From: Siphonodentalium dalli
Taxonomy: Eukaryota; Mollusca; Scaphopoda; Gadilida; Siphonodentaliidae
Direction of reading: 5' to 3'
Length of the DNA: 64,000 bases
Assembly (NCBI GenBank): GCA_032622095.1
Contig: CP136068.1
Span: 51,084,443 to 51,148,442 of the forward strand
The notes under the pieces are model-generated. The model did no database searches. It had not been told where the DNA came from and worked only from the letters and a program-made list of their open reading frames with translations. Of the stretch, positions 50,301 to 53,572 are shown piece by piece. The position numbers were made by a program, and so were the translations under genes. Numbering within the stretch: the stretch's first letter is position 1; each line of letters opens with the position of its first letter.

Positions 50301-52960
50301 CTGTAAGTTATTTAGGTAATAATTTGCTACAACTTTGAAGACACTTTATAAGCAGACGAAACTCCAATTGTGTTTGAACTATATTTATTTATATTCATAG
50401 TCCACGCCATGATAACAATTAATTAAGAGGGAGGAAACATGGCAACATTCGAATGGGGAATTCAGTGTTAATTTTTTAGAAAATATTGATCAAACCTTAC
50501 AAAGCGCTGGTGACCATCAGGGATGTGGCTAGAGTGTGGTGTGGGGGTGTCTCACCCCCCCCCCCCCCAGCAGAGAGCTATATTTTCAATAGTTGGAAAT
50601 TTCATACCTGCCACAACGAAATTTCACACCAACAATAGGTTGAAAATGTTCTTGTAGTTTGATTATAAAACAATTTATTGGGGGGAATTTATTGTTTTTC
50701 GACCAATAATTGCATATGTTCCTATATTTGGTCAAAATTTTTGACAGAAATGGACATCAGTTGGAAATTTTCCAACCGTAGGGGGGTGACAGGTTGGAAA
50801 TTTCCAACACTTGGAAAGCTTGTGTCCTGGTCCCTCCCCCGTGGCCAGTCAAAAATTCTAGTTAATTTAAGAAAACAATATTGTCATACAATTGGTCAAC
50901 ATTGTCATTGGAATTGTCATCAGTTGAAAATTTTCCAACCTAAGTGGGGGTGTAGGGTTTGAAATTTCCAACAGTAGGAAGGCTTGAGGCTAGTCTATAG
51001 ATGTTAGGATTTTGCGATTTTCTTGTTCAGATTTCAAAATTTTCGCACACCGGGCCGAACCATGGTCGGCCCGGTGTGTCATCGCCCCATCCACATGGCC
51101 AATACAAAACTGCTAATTAGTTTAGCAAAACAATATTTTACTACATTTGGTCAAACTTGTAGACATAAATGGTCATCAGTTGAAGAATTTTCCAACCTGA
51201 GGGGGAGCATGAGGTTTGAAATTTCCAACACTAGGAAAGCTTCAGTTGAGGCCAGTCTAGATGCTAGGATTTGCGATTTTCTTGTATATATTTTTCAGAA
51301 TTTTCTCACACCGGGCCAAACAACCATGTCGGCCCGGTGTTTCCTGGTCTGTTGTCGGTAGCTGTGTGCATTTGTCTGGAATTAGATCACTAGTTGTTTT
51401 TTTGGGGGGGCAATTTTCAGGTTAAAATATCTTAATGTTCTCATACTGGGAAAATAGAGGCATGGCTTATGAATATATAGGAAATTAGGCCTGAGCATGA
51501 GGTACAAGGGGGGGTGCAAATGGAATTATGCAAAAAGTTGTGTTGGTGTGATTCCGACTCAAGGGGTGGGGGTGCAAATGGTATTATGCAAAAAGTTGTG
51601 TTGGTGTGATTCCGACTCAGGGGGGGGGTGCAGTTGGAAATTCCCAAGGTGGATACCCCTCCAGCGGAGACCCTCTAGCCACATCCCTGGTGACCATATC
51701 ATACTTTTTGGAAAGTTTGAAGACTTATCTAGTGATAACGGAAAGCGGATTTTTTATTTTCATCCCAGGTTGGATATTATTGGACATTATAAAAAAGTAG
51801 GTCACCGTTGTTTATCTATGTTTATAATATTTCCATCAAATGTCACAAAACAAAACATAAAATGAAAAATCTGCTTTGCGTTGTCACTAGAACATTACAA
51901 CAAGTCATGAAGTATTATTCCAAACTTATGCAGGGTTTACCTCCCTTGGTGACTCGGTAAGACCGCTGCTACCGGCGACATTTTACCCACATTTGGTGGA
52001 CTTCCGCGATATTACCATATATACTAAGCGAACAGAGCAGCATGCTGCTCTTGTTAAGTACACAAAATATCGAAAAAATGTGTTCCAATTTTGAACCTTA
52101 AGTTTGAAAAGTCCCACTAAAACCGAAGAATTATTTCGAAACGGTGTGATTCGGTTCTCCGATTATTTATCAACAGCAATGTCTAAATGGACGTGTACGA
52201 CGTTATCACAACTCGCACGGCAAGTCATCAAACACAAGACTTCTAATTTGCGGAAGTTTTTACGTGTAGCTTGCGAAAATCGTCAAAAAACTACTGCTCT
52301 GATTTTCCATTCTGTCATTGTTTTAGTGAGGGAATTGTTCTCAAAGCACATAGAAAATTTGACATTGGGGCGATCGGGTTTCGCCATTTTTGCTGGAAAA
52401 CCCCATGCTAAATATTGACACACAGACTAGTGCCCAGCCGGTGACAGAGTCAGAAAAGAAGTATGACTGGTGCGCTCTGGTAGAGATTGGTATTATTCTA
52501 CGGTTTGTAAATATTGACTAATCTTGTCTTGAAAATTAACACTGAATTCCCCATTTAAATGTTGCCACTTTACCTCCCTCTTAATGTACATAGTTTAAAG
52601 CAACAACACAACATGTTCGACGTCATTTAAACTCATCCATCAGTATTCGCGCTATCATGCATGAGTATTCAATTGTATGATTATTTGTAATAGGTCTGCC
52701 GAAATGTCAAATCGTATATATTTCACCCATTCATCTCAATTTAATGCTTCAATCTACAGGTCCATGTACATTTGCGAACAGCCCTGCATCGAATAAAGAA
52801 GGACAGTTACAAGTCGGATTACACAATGAACACATCCATGGTAACGTCCATGGAAACGACCCGTGTCAATGACAACGAGAGTCCAACGAAGCCCTTCATC
52901 CAGTTCAACTCAGCCACCGACGAGGAAGTGACAAACGTAGACGGAAATGACCATGGTTGA
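5261..52960 (+). CDS. Class B1 (secretin-family) GPCR, partial, nine exons (TM1 to C-terminus)
   Basis: Nine GT-AG exons join in frame: 5261-5352, 14820-14970, 33668-33818, 41613-41673, 42016-42082, 42520-42602, 45219-45351, 47010-47051 and 52760-52960. They total 981 nt, or 326 residues plus a stop. The product is a seven-helix plasma-membrane peptide-hormone receptor. Class B1 marks visible in the joined protein are the TM2 His (H42), the TM3 Cys (C84) paired with the loop-2 CW (C153-W154), the TM3 motif NFFWMFCEGFYLH with Glu E105, the TM4 GWG (130-132), the TM6 PLFG (213-216) and the TM7 QG (Q246-G247). The 42-nt TM7 exon is the size usual for this family. The N-terminal hormone-binding domain, its cysteines and the start codon are not in the window and should lie upstream. 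The ligand is not identifiable; a PDF-receptor or calcitonin-like affinity is only an impression. Introns are very large and repeat-filled. Confidence 0.93.
5427..5645. repeat. 45-bp tandem repeat grading into a 22-bp repeat
   Basis: Three near-identical 45-bp units (ATGTATCGTCTGATAGGCAC plus AAACATAGCTATAGTGAC) are followed by three copies of only the second half. It starts about 75 bp inside the intron after the TM1 exon and is not exon-derived. Confidence 0.9.
5646..8289. other. Unassigned intronic sequence
   Basis: No exon was recognised. A GC-richer island at 6790-6960 has recurring GGAATTCCGG and AAAGTCCCGAGT motifs, with two overlapping ORFs of 90-100 codons that resemble nothing I know. 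About 7990-8290 is weakly similar to 52080-52410. Confidence 0.5.
8290..8888. repeat. 53-bp tandem array
   Basis: About eleven almost identical units begin ATGCTAAATATAGTATCCCG and end CAGACGGTTAC, with a period of exactly 53 bp. The array is cut by the transposon at 8889-11687, and the remainder of the last unit resumes at 11688. Confidence 0.97.
8889..11687. mobile_element. 2.8-kb DNA transposon-like element with 326-bp terminal inverted repeats
   Basis: The left arm 8889-9214 and right arm 11362-11687 are inverted copies of 326 bp with few mismatches. The termini read CACTGTCGGATACCCG. The host 5-mer AATAT is present on both sides (8884-8888 and 11688-11692), and removing the element restores a 53-bp unit, so this is a clear insertion. 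The interior holds only short ORFs (9259-9519, 10088-10345, 10480-10803) without recognisable transposase motifs, so it is probably non-autonomous. The superfamily is not assignable: the CACTG ends recall Chapaev/CMC-type elements, but those normally make 4-bp duplications. Confidence 0.9.
8930..8965 (+). promoter_or_regulatory. Possible promoter/first-exon segment inside each TIR
   Basis: Reading inward, each TIR has an AAGATG start context, then a short open stretch GGCGCCCACTAAAG and AGATAAACG followed by gtgagt (left) or gtaagt (right arm, minus strand). The right arm reads CAAGATGGCGGC, a perfect YY1/initiator-type motif. The arms differ in bases but keep the ATG and the donor, which suggests a transcription start and a spliced first exon of a transposase gene now lost. 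Confidence 0.4.
11688..11771. repeat. Remainder of the 53-bp unit and its right flank
   Basis: The last 53-bp unit continues and runs into ACAGAGTCAGAAAGGAAG and GCTCTGGTAGAGATTG. The same flank occurs at 52443-52490, next to a single, more diverged unit (ATGCTAAATATTG at 52409). This identifies a dispersed family in which the 53-bp unit was amplified only here. Confidence 0.75.
11772..13094. repeat. 18-bp A/T-rich minisatellite
   Basis: About 70 units of CCCACCTATTATATATAG occur with variant blocks (CCCGCC, TATACAG, CTGTTATATATA). Some units carry extra TA dinucleotides. Open frames on both strands (repeats such as YIIGGL or YNRWAI) are periodic artefacts. Confidence 0.96.
13125..13620. mobile_element. 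MITE-like element, ~0.5 kb
   Basis: The terminal inverted repeats TTAGACATCTTTCGC and GCGAAAGGTGTCTAA continue inwards for ~45 bp (…ATGAACGACGAGATAATTAT against …CTGTCTTCGTTCATTG). There is no coding content. The target duplication is unclear. Confidence 0.8.
13621..14819. other. Intronic sequence before the TM2 exon
   Basis: No further exon, tRNA or tandem array was seen. Short ORFs at 14131-14418 (minus) and 14541-14726 (plus) have no recognisable features. The second runs close to the TM2 acceptor and is not spliced into the model. Confidence 0.5.
14820..14970 (+). CDS. GPCR exon, ICL1-TM2-ECL1
   Basis: The exon starts after TTATATTTCAG and ends CACAATACG at a gtaagg donor (151 nt, phase 1 in, phase 0 out). 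It encodes QLRRQQRIRLHLHIFISF followed by the rest of TM2 and the first extracellular loop, ending EETAMYHNT. The RLHLHIF stretch occupies the place of the class B 'IHxNLF' motif, so H42 is the conserved TM2 His. The last ~45 nt and the donor are the founder-like copy of the array at 14929-21460. The first tandem copy differs from the exon at two bases. Reading past the donor meets TAA after GTAAGGGATATA, so only this first donor preserves the receptor. Confidence 0.9.
14929..21460. repeat. Exon-tail/splice-donor satellite (81-bp monomer, ~163-bp dimer)
   Basis: Each monomer begins with the last ~45 coding bases of the TM2 exon (CGGATGGTTGAAC … GCGATGTACCACA … TACG), then the donor gtaagg, then ~36 bp of intron ending in CTAGTAG or CGATAG. 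Four or five 81-bp monomers follow the exon. Then A and B monomers (CACTATACG with TATGTAACGATGATTT; CAGTACG with TATATAACGAATATGC) alternate as ~163-bp dimers to about 20840. Copies at 20840-21460 are strongly diverged, but they share CCTG and ACAATACG with the real exon. There are about 80 donors in total. A variant dimer (TTAACTGCC, GATATCGATG, GGTAAAGGA) recurs near 17360, 17690, 18830, 19970, 20295 and 20620, showing block duplications. Confidence 0.97.
21461..22040. other. Unassigned intronic sequence
   Basis: AT-rich, with no gene recognised. Positions 21890-21935 (GACATCGGTCCCAAGAGTCC…) are similar to 23095-23150, so a small dispersed repeat is present. Confidence 0.5.
22041..22440. 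repeat. 29-bp tandem repeat with GTAAGT donors
   Basis: About 14 units contain TTCTTACCACCTGTAAGTG and ATTCCAGTG; the early ones carry an extra GATAA. Each unit has a consensus-like GTAAGT and a CCAG. The CTTAC…GTAAG inverted core puts a donor-like GTAAG on both strands. Confidence 0.95.
22441..23929. other. Unassigned intronic sequence with short duplications
   Basis: No exon was seen. Two imperfect direct repeats are visible: one at 23255-23375 (ACATCAGACTGACACT…GGCGGGGACAAAACG type) and one at 23440-23590 (GGTGAATAAATGACCTTCCA and GTGAATAAACAGCCTTCCA). The short minus ORF at 23489-23746 is not convincing. Confidence 0.5.
23930..25760. repeat. Degenerate dispersed repeat region
   Basis: Loosely repeated phrases such as CCAACATCATAGTATGATAG, GGCTTGTTAAACTTCAGATC and GCCTGTTAAACATCAGATC recur every few hundred bases. 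A related phrase (GAATCCTGCGTACATGTCAA) occurs at 42665. No coding content was recognised. Confidence 0.5.
25795..26258. mobile_element. Non-coding repeat, family shared with 28104-28798
   Basis: It contains TCAGAGAGTAATTTTGTTGG, AAGCGAACTATC and CACCTGCTGAC motifs that also occur, partly inverted, at 28104-28798. There are two tandem sub-blocks of ~100 bp at 25865 and 25950. Right boundary uncertain. Confidence 0.55.
26259..27099. other. Unassigned intronic sequence
   Basis: AT-rich, with no recognisable exon, array or transposon ends. Confidence 0.5.
27100..27305. mobile_element. Short MITE
   Basis: The termini AGAGTGAGCGATAAGAAAAA and, inverted, TTTTGCTTATCGGATACTCT enclose ~205 bp. The paired arms continue through ACACTCAACA and TGTTGAGTGT. 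No ORF is present. Confidence 0.7.
27560..27668. repeat. 21-bp tandem repeat
   Basis: About five units of CTGATAACCCACTAAACTCG (variants ACACCA, CCCGGC). The 21-bp period keeps both strands open over a short distance. Confidence 0.9.
27669..28103. other. Unassigned intronic sequence
   Basis: It holds scattered short inversions (ATATCAGCCCTATATATTTC and CAGGCTGATA; GGGCTGATATAACC). No gene was recognised. Confidence 0.45.
28104..28798. mobile_element. Foldback element, ~0.7 kb
   Basis: The left arm GAGGGTTATAGACTCATACT…CTTTTGATTGG pairs with the right arm CCAATCAAAAGACAGTATGA…CCCTC. GCGAACTATCG near the left and CGATAGTTCGCTCG near the right extend the symmetry. The interior also has an inverted pair, CAAAAGACACCAAATCGAGG against TTGGTGTCTTTTGAACAGCA. 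Non-coding. Confidence 0.75.
28799..29269. other. Unassigned intronic sequence
   Basis: No gene, RNA or repeat boundary was recognised. Confidence 0.45.
29270..29745. mobile_element. Foldback element with central hairpin
   Basis: The outer arms GGCCCACTTAATGTTCG and CGAACATTAAGTGGATC are inverted. The centre (29488-29540) is a hairpin of AGGGGAATAACTCTAT and ATAGGGTTATTCCCCTT. A partial, inverted relative lies at 60235-60480 (TTCCCCTTCCATTGACAATA; GGAGCTTCCTCTTTCAAATG). Confidence 0.75.
30275..30882 (+). pseudogene. Non-LTR retrotransposon (LINE) reverse-transcriptase C-terminal fragment
   Basis: Two overlapping frames form one relic. The first reads WETLKSLREKHKL then VYKMVYDQIPTYL, a phrase typical of the region just after the RT domain in invertebrate LINEs, and ends at TGA near 30455. 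The second, 30454-30882, carries HFFHQQRPYIWNNLD and the terminal cysteine motif CVCGEIEDTEHYLFGC. The frame change shows decay. No upstream RT or endonuclease is present, so this is a 5'-truncated copy of ~0.6 kb in the receptor intron, same strand as the gene. CR1/Jockey-like affinity is plausible but unproven. Confidence 0.8.
30883..31256. other. LINE 3' tail or unassigned sequence
   Basis: It follows the LINE stop. No clear poly(A) or simple-repeat tail was seen, so the 3' end of the element is not fixed. Confidence 0.4.
31257..31425. repeat. 41-bp tandem repeat, four copies
   Basis: Units begin CATCGGTTACGTTCGTGATA and end GAATGTTTATT. Two units have GTTCG and two have GGTCG, arranged as neighbouring pairs. 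Confidence 0.95.
31426..31884. other. Unassigned intronic sequence
   Basis: A 99-codon frame at 31591-31890 has no recognisable domain and runs straight into the following tandem repeat. I do not call it a gene. Confidence 0.45.
31885..31990. repeat. 21-bp tandem repeat
   Basis: About five perfect copies of GCATGTAACATAATATATCC. The 21-bp period produces in-frame repeats on both strands without biological meaning. Confidence 0.95.
32205..33150. repeat. 45-bp minisatellite, about 21 copies
   Basis: Units contain GGTATTCCGGGGTCTTGG, GGACATCGAGGGAGCTG and TCTCATGGT. Because the period is 15 codons, long frames exist on both strands (SWWYSGVLGTSREL on plus, MSPRPRNTTMRPAP on minus). The plus frame from 32040 even starts with a hydrophobic stretch (MIFHLFTFCFVFFIF). 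I see no supporting splice sites or homology. It abuts the exon-acceptor duplications. Confidence 0.95.
33160..33667 (+). repeat. Tandem partial duplications of the TM3 exon acceptor
   Basis: Three 72-74-bp units (acceptor-equivalent G at 33449, 33521 and 33593, then the true exon at 33667) each carry GGTGGATGT…TACATCATGGGACGCTA, matching the TM3 exon start. Copy 1 keeps a TTTTATAG acceptor; copies 2 and 3 read TTATTG. In the receptor frame they encode GGCLFLYIMGRYTRMAV and stay open until TAA at 33645-33647. Degenerate copies lie at 33160-33205 (acceptor-like TTTATAG, then GGCGGATGTTTATT) and 33385-33430. Confidence 0.92.
33668..33818 (+). CDS. GPCR exon, TM3-TM4 start
   Basis: The acceptor TTTATAG precedes GGTGGATGT. 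The exon is 151 nt (phase 0 in, phase 1 out) and ends TGGG at a gtaagt donor. The product contains GGCLFLYIMGRYARTT, then NFFWMFCEGFYLH, then the start of TM4 with GWG. C84 and E105 are the expected disulfide and helix-core residues. The polypyrimidine tract is poor and T/A-rich. Its acceptor and first ~45 coding bases are tandemly duplicated just upstream (33160-33667). Confidence 0.95.
33937..34373. mobile_element. TTAA-flanked palindromic MITE
   Basis: It is a near-complete 437-bp palindrome centred near 34155 (CAAGTGGTTATTATTACCACTTG), with ~200-bp arms. TTAA lies at both edges (33933-33936 and 34374-34377). The termini resemble GGTACTCAATCCGAT. Related, non-palindromic copies lie at 57832-58262 and 63104-63552. 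The TTAA target suggests piggyBac or Kolobok mobilisation. Confidence 0.85.
34374..34974. other. Unassigned intronic sequence
   Basis: AT-rich, no gene recognised. Confidence 0.45.
34975..37375. repeat. 30-bp minisatellite with ~852-bp higher-order repeat
   Basis: About 78 units of CACAATAATACGCTGTTAAC plus GGCTATAATT show position-specific variants (CGCCTTTAAC, CGTCTTTAAC). A variant landmark TAATATGCTG at 35711 recurs 852 bp later at 36563 with matching neighbours. The 10-codon period gives long frames reading LTAIIHNNT repeats; these start and stop only at array irregularities. Confidence 0.96.
37500..38455. repeat. ~370-bp tandem duplication, 2.5 copies
   Basis: Unit one (37545-37905) and unit two (37912-38283) share GTTGAGACTCG, ACAAGCTGTTTTT, CCGCTTTGGGGAA/TTCGCTTTGGGGAA, GTCCAGTCAA and CCAAAATCCCCATGAAT. 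A partial third copy runs 38340-38455 (CATATCCAAAATGTCCATG). Moderate divergence indicates an old duplication. No coding content. Confidence 0.85.
38543..39097 (+). mobile_element. Penelope-like element 3' fragment with 20-bp inverted ends
   Basis: The ends are perfect 20-bp inverted copies of AACAAATAACAACGTAACAC (38543-38562 and 39078-39097). Between them lie a GIY-YIG endonuclease remnant and a tail with GGCCATGTGGCCGAAA, a hairpin phrase I associate with the 3' ends of Penelope-like elements. Such elements often carry inverted or tandem pLTR pieces. Confidence 0.7.
38624..38911 (+). pseudogene. GIY-YIG endonuclease domain fragment (Penelope-like)
   Basis: A 95-residue frame contains YIAETERTLGERMTEHIRD, then PVYSHFNSNGH, then EEAWIRRLDTRIPNGRN. 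This order matches the GIY-YIG nuclease that ends Penelope-like retroelement proteins: the YIG strand (here YIA), the catalytic-helix Arg, HFN..GH and the conserved Glu before WI..L.T..P.G. The first GIY strand and the whole reverse transcriptase are missing, so the fragment cannot be an intact enzyme. The ATG start is incidental. Confidence 0.8.
39166..39372 (-). repeat. LTR (3' in element orientation)
   Basis: 207 bp, matching 41349-41555 with an offset of exactly 2183. On the plus strand it begins CGCCATAAGGGAGAAGAG and ends CACACACTGGCG. A degenerate CACTGG-containing, CT-rich sequence follows it inside the element. Confidence 0.85.
39902..41158 (-). CDS. Retropepsin-like ORF of the LTR element
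   Basis: This is the longest non-repetitive ORF in the window (418 residues). The ATG sits in GACACAATGG, ~190 bp after the 5' LTR. Residues ~7-115 resemble a retroviral-type aspartic-protease fold in layout: LSLDTQQVRVNLM, then HTFISQKFIQCFGLSI, a central GHIIPINGYVVMEL strand pair and LNFMMDSDITI where protease families have the I/L-L-G-x-D/E-F segment. The catalytic D-T/S-G triad is not intact (DTQ), so activity is doubtful. The remaining ~300 residues are Ser/Thr/His/Asp-rich and low in complexity, with GPGPP twice near the end (VTGPGPPTC and KGPGPPSL). No RT, RNase H or integrase motif follows. It could instead be a Gag-like or accessory protein. Confidence 0.55.
   Translation of the reverse strand: MAVLPHLILSLDTQQVRVNLMSRQEHTFISQKFIQCFGLSITPVSHDQKILNSSHRILGLASVDLTIQGHIIPINGYVVMELPVHVDIEGGLNFMMDSDITIRPRKSQILIGDDLQYCYSTLDSDMDITTPVSSTTHFIHATNSEALHKNTDLQHWDSTDIKIPVSANYRTQTENGTRSHMEVSDNLQAQDLITCTSNVICGSQSTDKLCTVISDPTKKDAYSASDLELVRGKEFPLPNHIQPSSTVSSSSSERFVDNSVDDTHIGTCIISDKELPSYPIQVSDLSHTSQHSDSGMLNETTVQIVENGSPVAVHENENLRFDKSFYSHNALDFSDKLTCITVPENSLHPVHPSIPQNHSQHRNSLFCWGMLSVTGPGPPTCMNTSTSTVSGIRVCSNQRSHYQLRDGCLFKGPGPPSL
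41349..41555 (-). repeat. LTR (5' in element orientation)
   Basis: Identical to the left copy. Its outer end lies 57 bp from the TM4 exon (41613), so the branch-point region of that acceptor directly borders the LTR. Confidence 0.85.
41613..41673 (+). CDS. GPCR exon, TM4-ECL2
   Basis: This 61-nt exon lies between TATTTACAG and gtaagt (phase 1 in, phase 2 out). It encodes LSAVPLVIYSSIRGGNGDGG, which continues TM4 after the GWG of the previous exon and leads into extracellular loop 2. An LTR retroelement ends at 41555, only 57 bp upstream of the exon. Confidence 0.88.
42016..42082 (+). CDS. GPCR exon, ECL2-TM5
   Basis: The 67-nt exon follows TACTTCACAG and ends before gtaagt (phase 2 in, phase 0 out). 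It encodes CWVEHAGAIEWIVYTPNLL followed by CLV. The CW pair (C153-W154) is the conserved loop-2 motif whose Cys bonds to the TM3 Cys. Confidence 0.9.
42520..42602 (+). CDS. GPCR exon, TM5-ICL3
   Basis: The 83-nt exon lies between TCTCTTGCAG and gtgagt (phase 0 in, phase 2 out). It encodes LNLGMLVNIMRIMLTQL followed by TVHPNEPSNYR. This is the end of TM5 and the third intracellular loop, a G-protein contact region in this family. Confidence 0.9.
42603..44459. other. Intron between TM5 and TM6 exons, unassigned part
   Basis: No extra exon was seen. It contains poly-G runs near 43256 and 43743 and a repeat phrase shared with 25210 (at about 42660). Short ORFs of 60-70 codons are unconvincing. 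Confidence 0.5.
44460..44660. repeat. ~58-bp degenerate tandem repeat
   Basis: Units share ACTGACCCCGATGAGCCACT and CACCATAGTACACA, about 3.5 copies with indels. Confidence 0.85.
44738..44902. repeat. 18-bp tandem repeat
   Basis: About nine units of AACGGCTTACATGCAGTG with CAATG and GTC variants. The period of six codons yields an NGLHAV-type open frame that has no other support. Confidence 0.93.
45219..45351 (+). CDS. GPCR exon, TM6-ECL3-TM7 start
   Basis: The 133-nt exon follows CATCTTGCAG and ends CTCCAG before gtaagc (phase 2 in, phase 0 out). It encodes RALKATFILVPLFGIQLF, with the class B TM6 kink motif PLFG, then a proline-rich third extracellular loop (YRPPPSPDSY) and the start of TM7 ending in Q246. 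Confidence 0.93.
45525..45670. repeat. Hairpin-forming short element
   Basis: The central arms GAAATATCGAATTTTCAC and GTGAAAATTCGATATTTC are perfect complements around a ~20-base loop (45563-45622). Outer arms GAATACCTACA and TGTAGGTATTC frame the unit. Confidence 0.85.
46010..46856. mobile_element. GC-richer foldback element
   Basis: The ends ACTAAAAGCCGACCGCAC and GTGCGGTCGGCTTTTAGT are inverted. The left half contains a repeated block (GCAGAATAGACCA…GTACCAAAGTT…GATAGCTTGAGCG near 46085 and 46375) whose inverse is found at 46735-46790. GC content and CCGACCGCAC motifs set it apart from the surrounding AT-rich intron. Non-coding. Confidence 0.85.
47010..47051 (+). CDS. GPCR micro-exon, TM7
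   Basis: This 42-nt exon (14 codons, GAAIALVFCFCNNE) lies between TTTCATTCCAG and gtttgt. Class B receptors commonly have a 42-nt exon here encoding a G...CFxNxE motif, so its length and content support the gene model. Confidence 0.9.
47935..48520. repeat. Dispersed repeat with tandem blocks and ACAGACAGAC tail
   Basis: Four blocks of roughly 120-150 bp repeat TTTGACCTTGAATTG and AAGGTCAAGGTCA with a TTTCATCGAAAT phrase. The last block ends CGTTTTCGAGTTCATCGCG and a CA-rich ACACACAGACAGAC stretch. A second such tail is at 47878-47905. No intact protein. Confidence 0.75.
48665..48860. repeat. ~111-bp direct duplication
   Basis: CGGCCGCTTCAGCGTGCATC through GAGTAGCGAAACGAGC occurs twice (from 48665 and 48776) with few differences. 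Confidence 0.9.
49046..49170. repeat. Long palindrome
   Basis: GAGATAAACGTACCCTGTTT … TGGGATTCGAGCATGAAAAC pairs almost perfectly with its inverse at 49116-49170. Arms ~50 bp, loop ~25 bp. Confidence 0.9.
49425..50689. other. Intron before the last coding exon, unassigned part
   Basis: No exon recognised. A short GGTTTGGGTA repeat lies at 49949-49988 and a poly-C run near 50562. Confidence 0.5.
50690..51345. repeat. Three-copy ~200-260-bp tandem repeat with hairpins
   Basis: Copies at about 50710, 50880 and 51130 share CAGTTGGAAATTTTCCAACC-type and GAAATTTCCAACAC segments. Two copies carry a terminal hairpin built from CACACCGGGCC and GGCCCGGTGT (51040-51080 and 51308-51342). Confidence 0.8.
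51503..51640. repeat. ~60-bp tandem repeat
   Basis: GGGGGTGCAAATGG, ATTATGCAAAAAGTTGTG and TTGGTGTGATTCCGACTC repeat twice, with a partial third copy. Confidence 0.9.
51641..52400. other. Unassigned intronic sequence
   Basis: A 104-codon frame (52104-52418) is present but has no recognised motif. It lies in a stretch with weak similarity to 7990-8290, so it is probably repeat-derived. Confidence 0.45.
52401..52495. repeat. Single-copy relative of the 53-bp array and its flank
   Basis: ATGCTAAATATTG (52409) followed by ACAGAGTCAGAAAAGAAG and GCTCTGGTAGAGATTGG matches the 53-bp unit start and the right flank at 11735-11767. Confidence 0.7.
52760..52960 (+). CDS. GPCR terminal coding exon, helix 8 and cytoplasmic tail
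   Basis: The exon starts after TTCAATCTACAG in phase 0 and encodes VHVHLRTALHRIKKDSYK. This amphipathic, basic segment fits helix 8. A Ser/Thr-, Asn- and acid-rich tail follows, ending VDGNDHG at a TGA stop. The tail has many possible phosphorylation sites, as expected for arrestin regulation in the family. The 3' UTR is not delimited: the first perfect AATAAA I see downstream is at 54575, with ATTAAA variants at about 53836 and 54047. Confidence 0.85.
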   Translation, partial: VHVHLRTALHRIKKDSYKSDYTMNTSMVTSMETTRVNDNESPTKPFIQFNSATDEEVTNVDGNDHG

Positions 52961-53182
52961 ATTTCTTATTGAAAAGAAATGACAAAACAGTTGTTCAGTG
53001 AAAGCAACGTGATATAGGTTACTGCAAGATACCGTTCGTTTGGGCGACCACTGTCAACACATCTGGAAGTGTCCAATGATCACTACGATATCGGAGCCTA
53101 CAACATCACAGTGAAAATAACGGTGCACCGCAAAAAAGCCGTTTATTAAGCCTTGACATAATGTGACTGTCATTTCGACTCA

Positions 53183-53572
53183 CCTGCATAATGAGGTCCC
53201 CAGAGGGTGAATTTAGTGACGGGCAACCATCACCAAATTCACATTCTGATGACCTCATTCTGCTTAGGCCTCAACTGCTCAACCTTTGATAAGATTGAAG
53301 TTCCCCAGTTGAAATTGGTGAAATTGGTGTTCACCTATTAGTCACCTCGTTTATGCATTTTATCCTCTGCAAATTAGGGGATATATAAACTGAGCAGAAA
53401 GGGAAAGGTAACTTAAATTATGTTAATTTTGGACTATAGATACTTCACAGAATATGATGCCTAAACATAATTAGGTCTCCAGAGGGGGCATTTGGTGATG
53501 CTAGCCCGCTGTGCGGCGTAGCAACACTAAATTCACTCTCTGTGGACCTCATTATGCAAAATGTCAGACACA
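53183..53572. mobile_element. Foldback element downstream of the receptor
   Basis: CTGCATAATGAGGTCC…GAGGG at the left and GGACCTCATTATGCA at the right are inverted. Internal inverted pairs (CCAGAGGGTGAATTTAGTG against AAATTCACATTCTGATGACC; CCAGAGGGGGCATTTGGTG against CTAAATTCACTCTC) suggest two nested hairpins. It may lie in the 3' UTR. Confidence 0.7.

Noticed and set aside
52104-52418. 104-codon frame before the last receptor exon as an alternative exon
   Set aside because: No acceptor or donor fits the receptor phase at its edges, the sequence is not receptor-like and the region seems repeat-derived.
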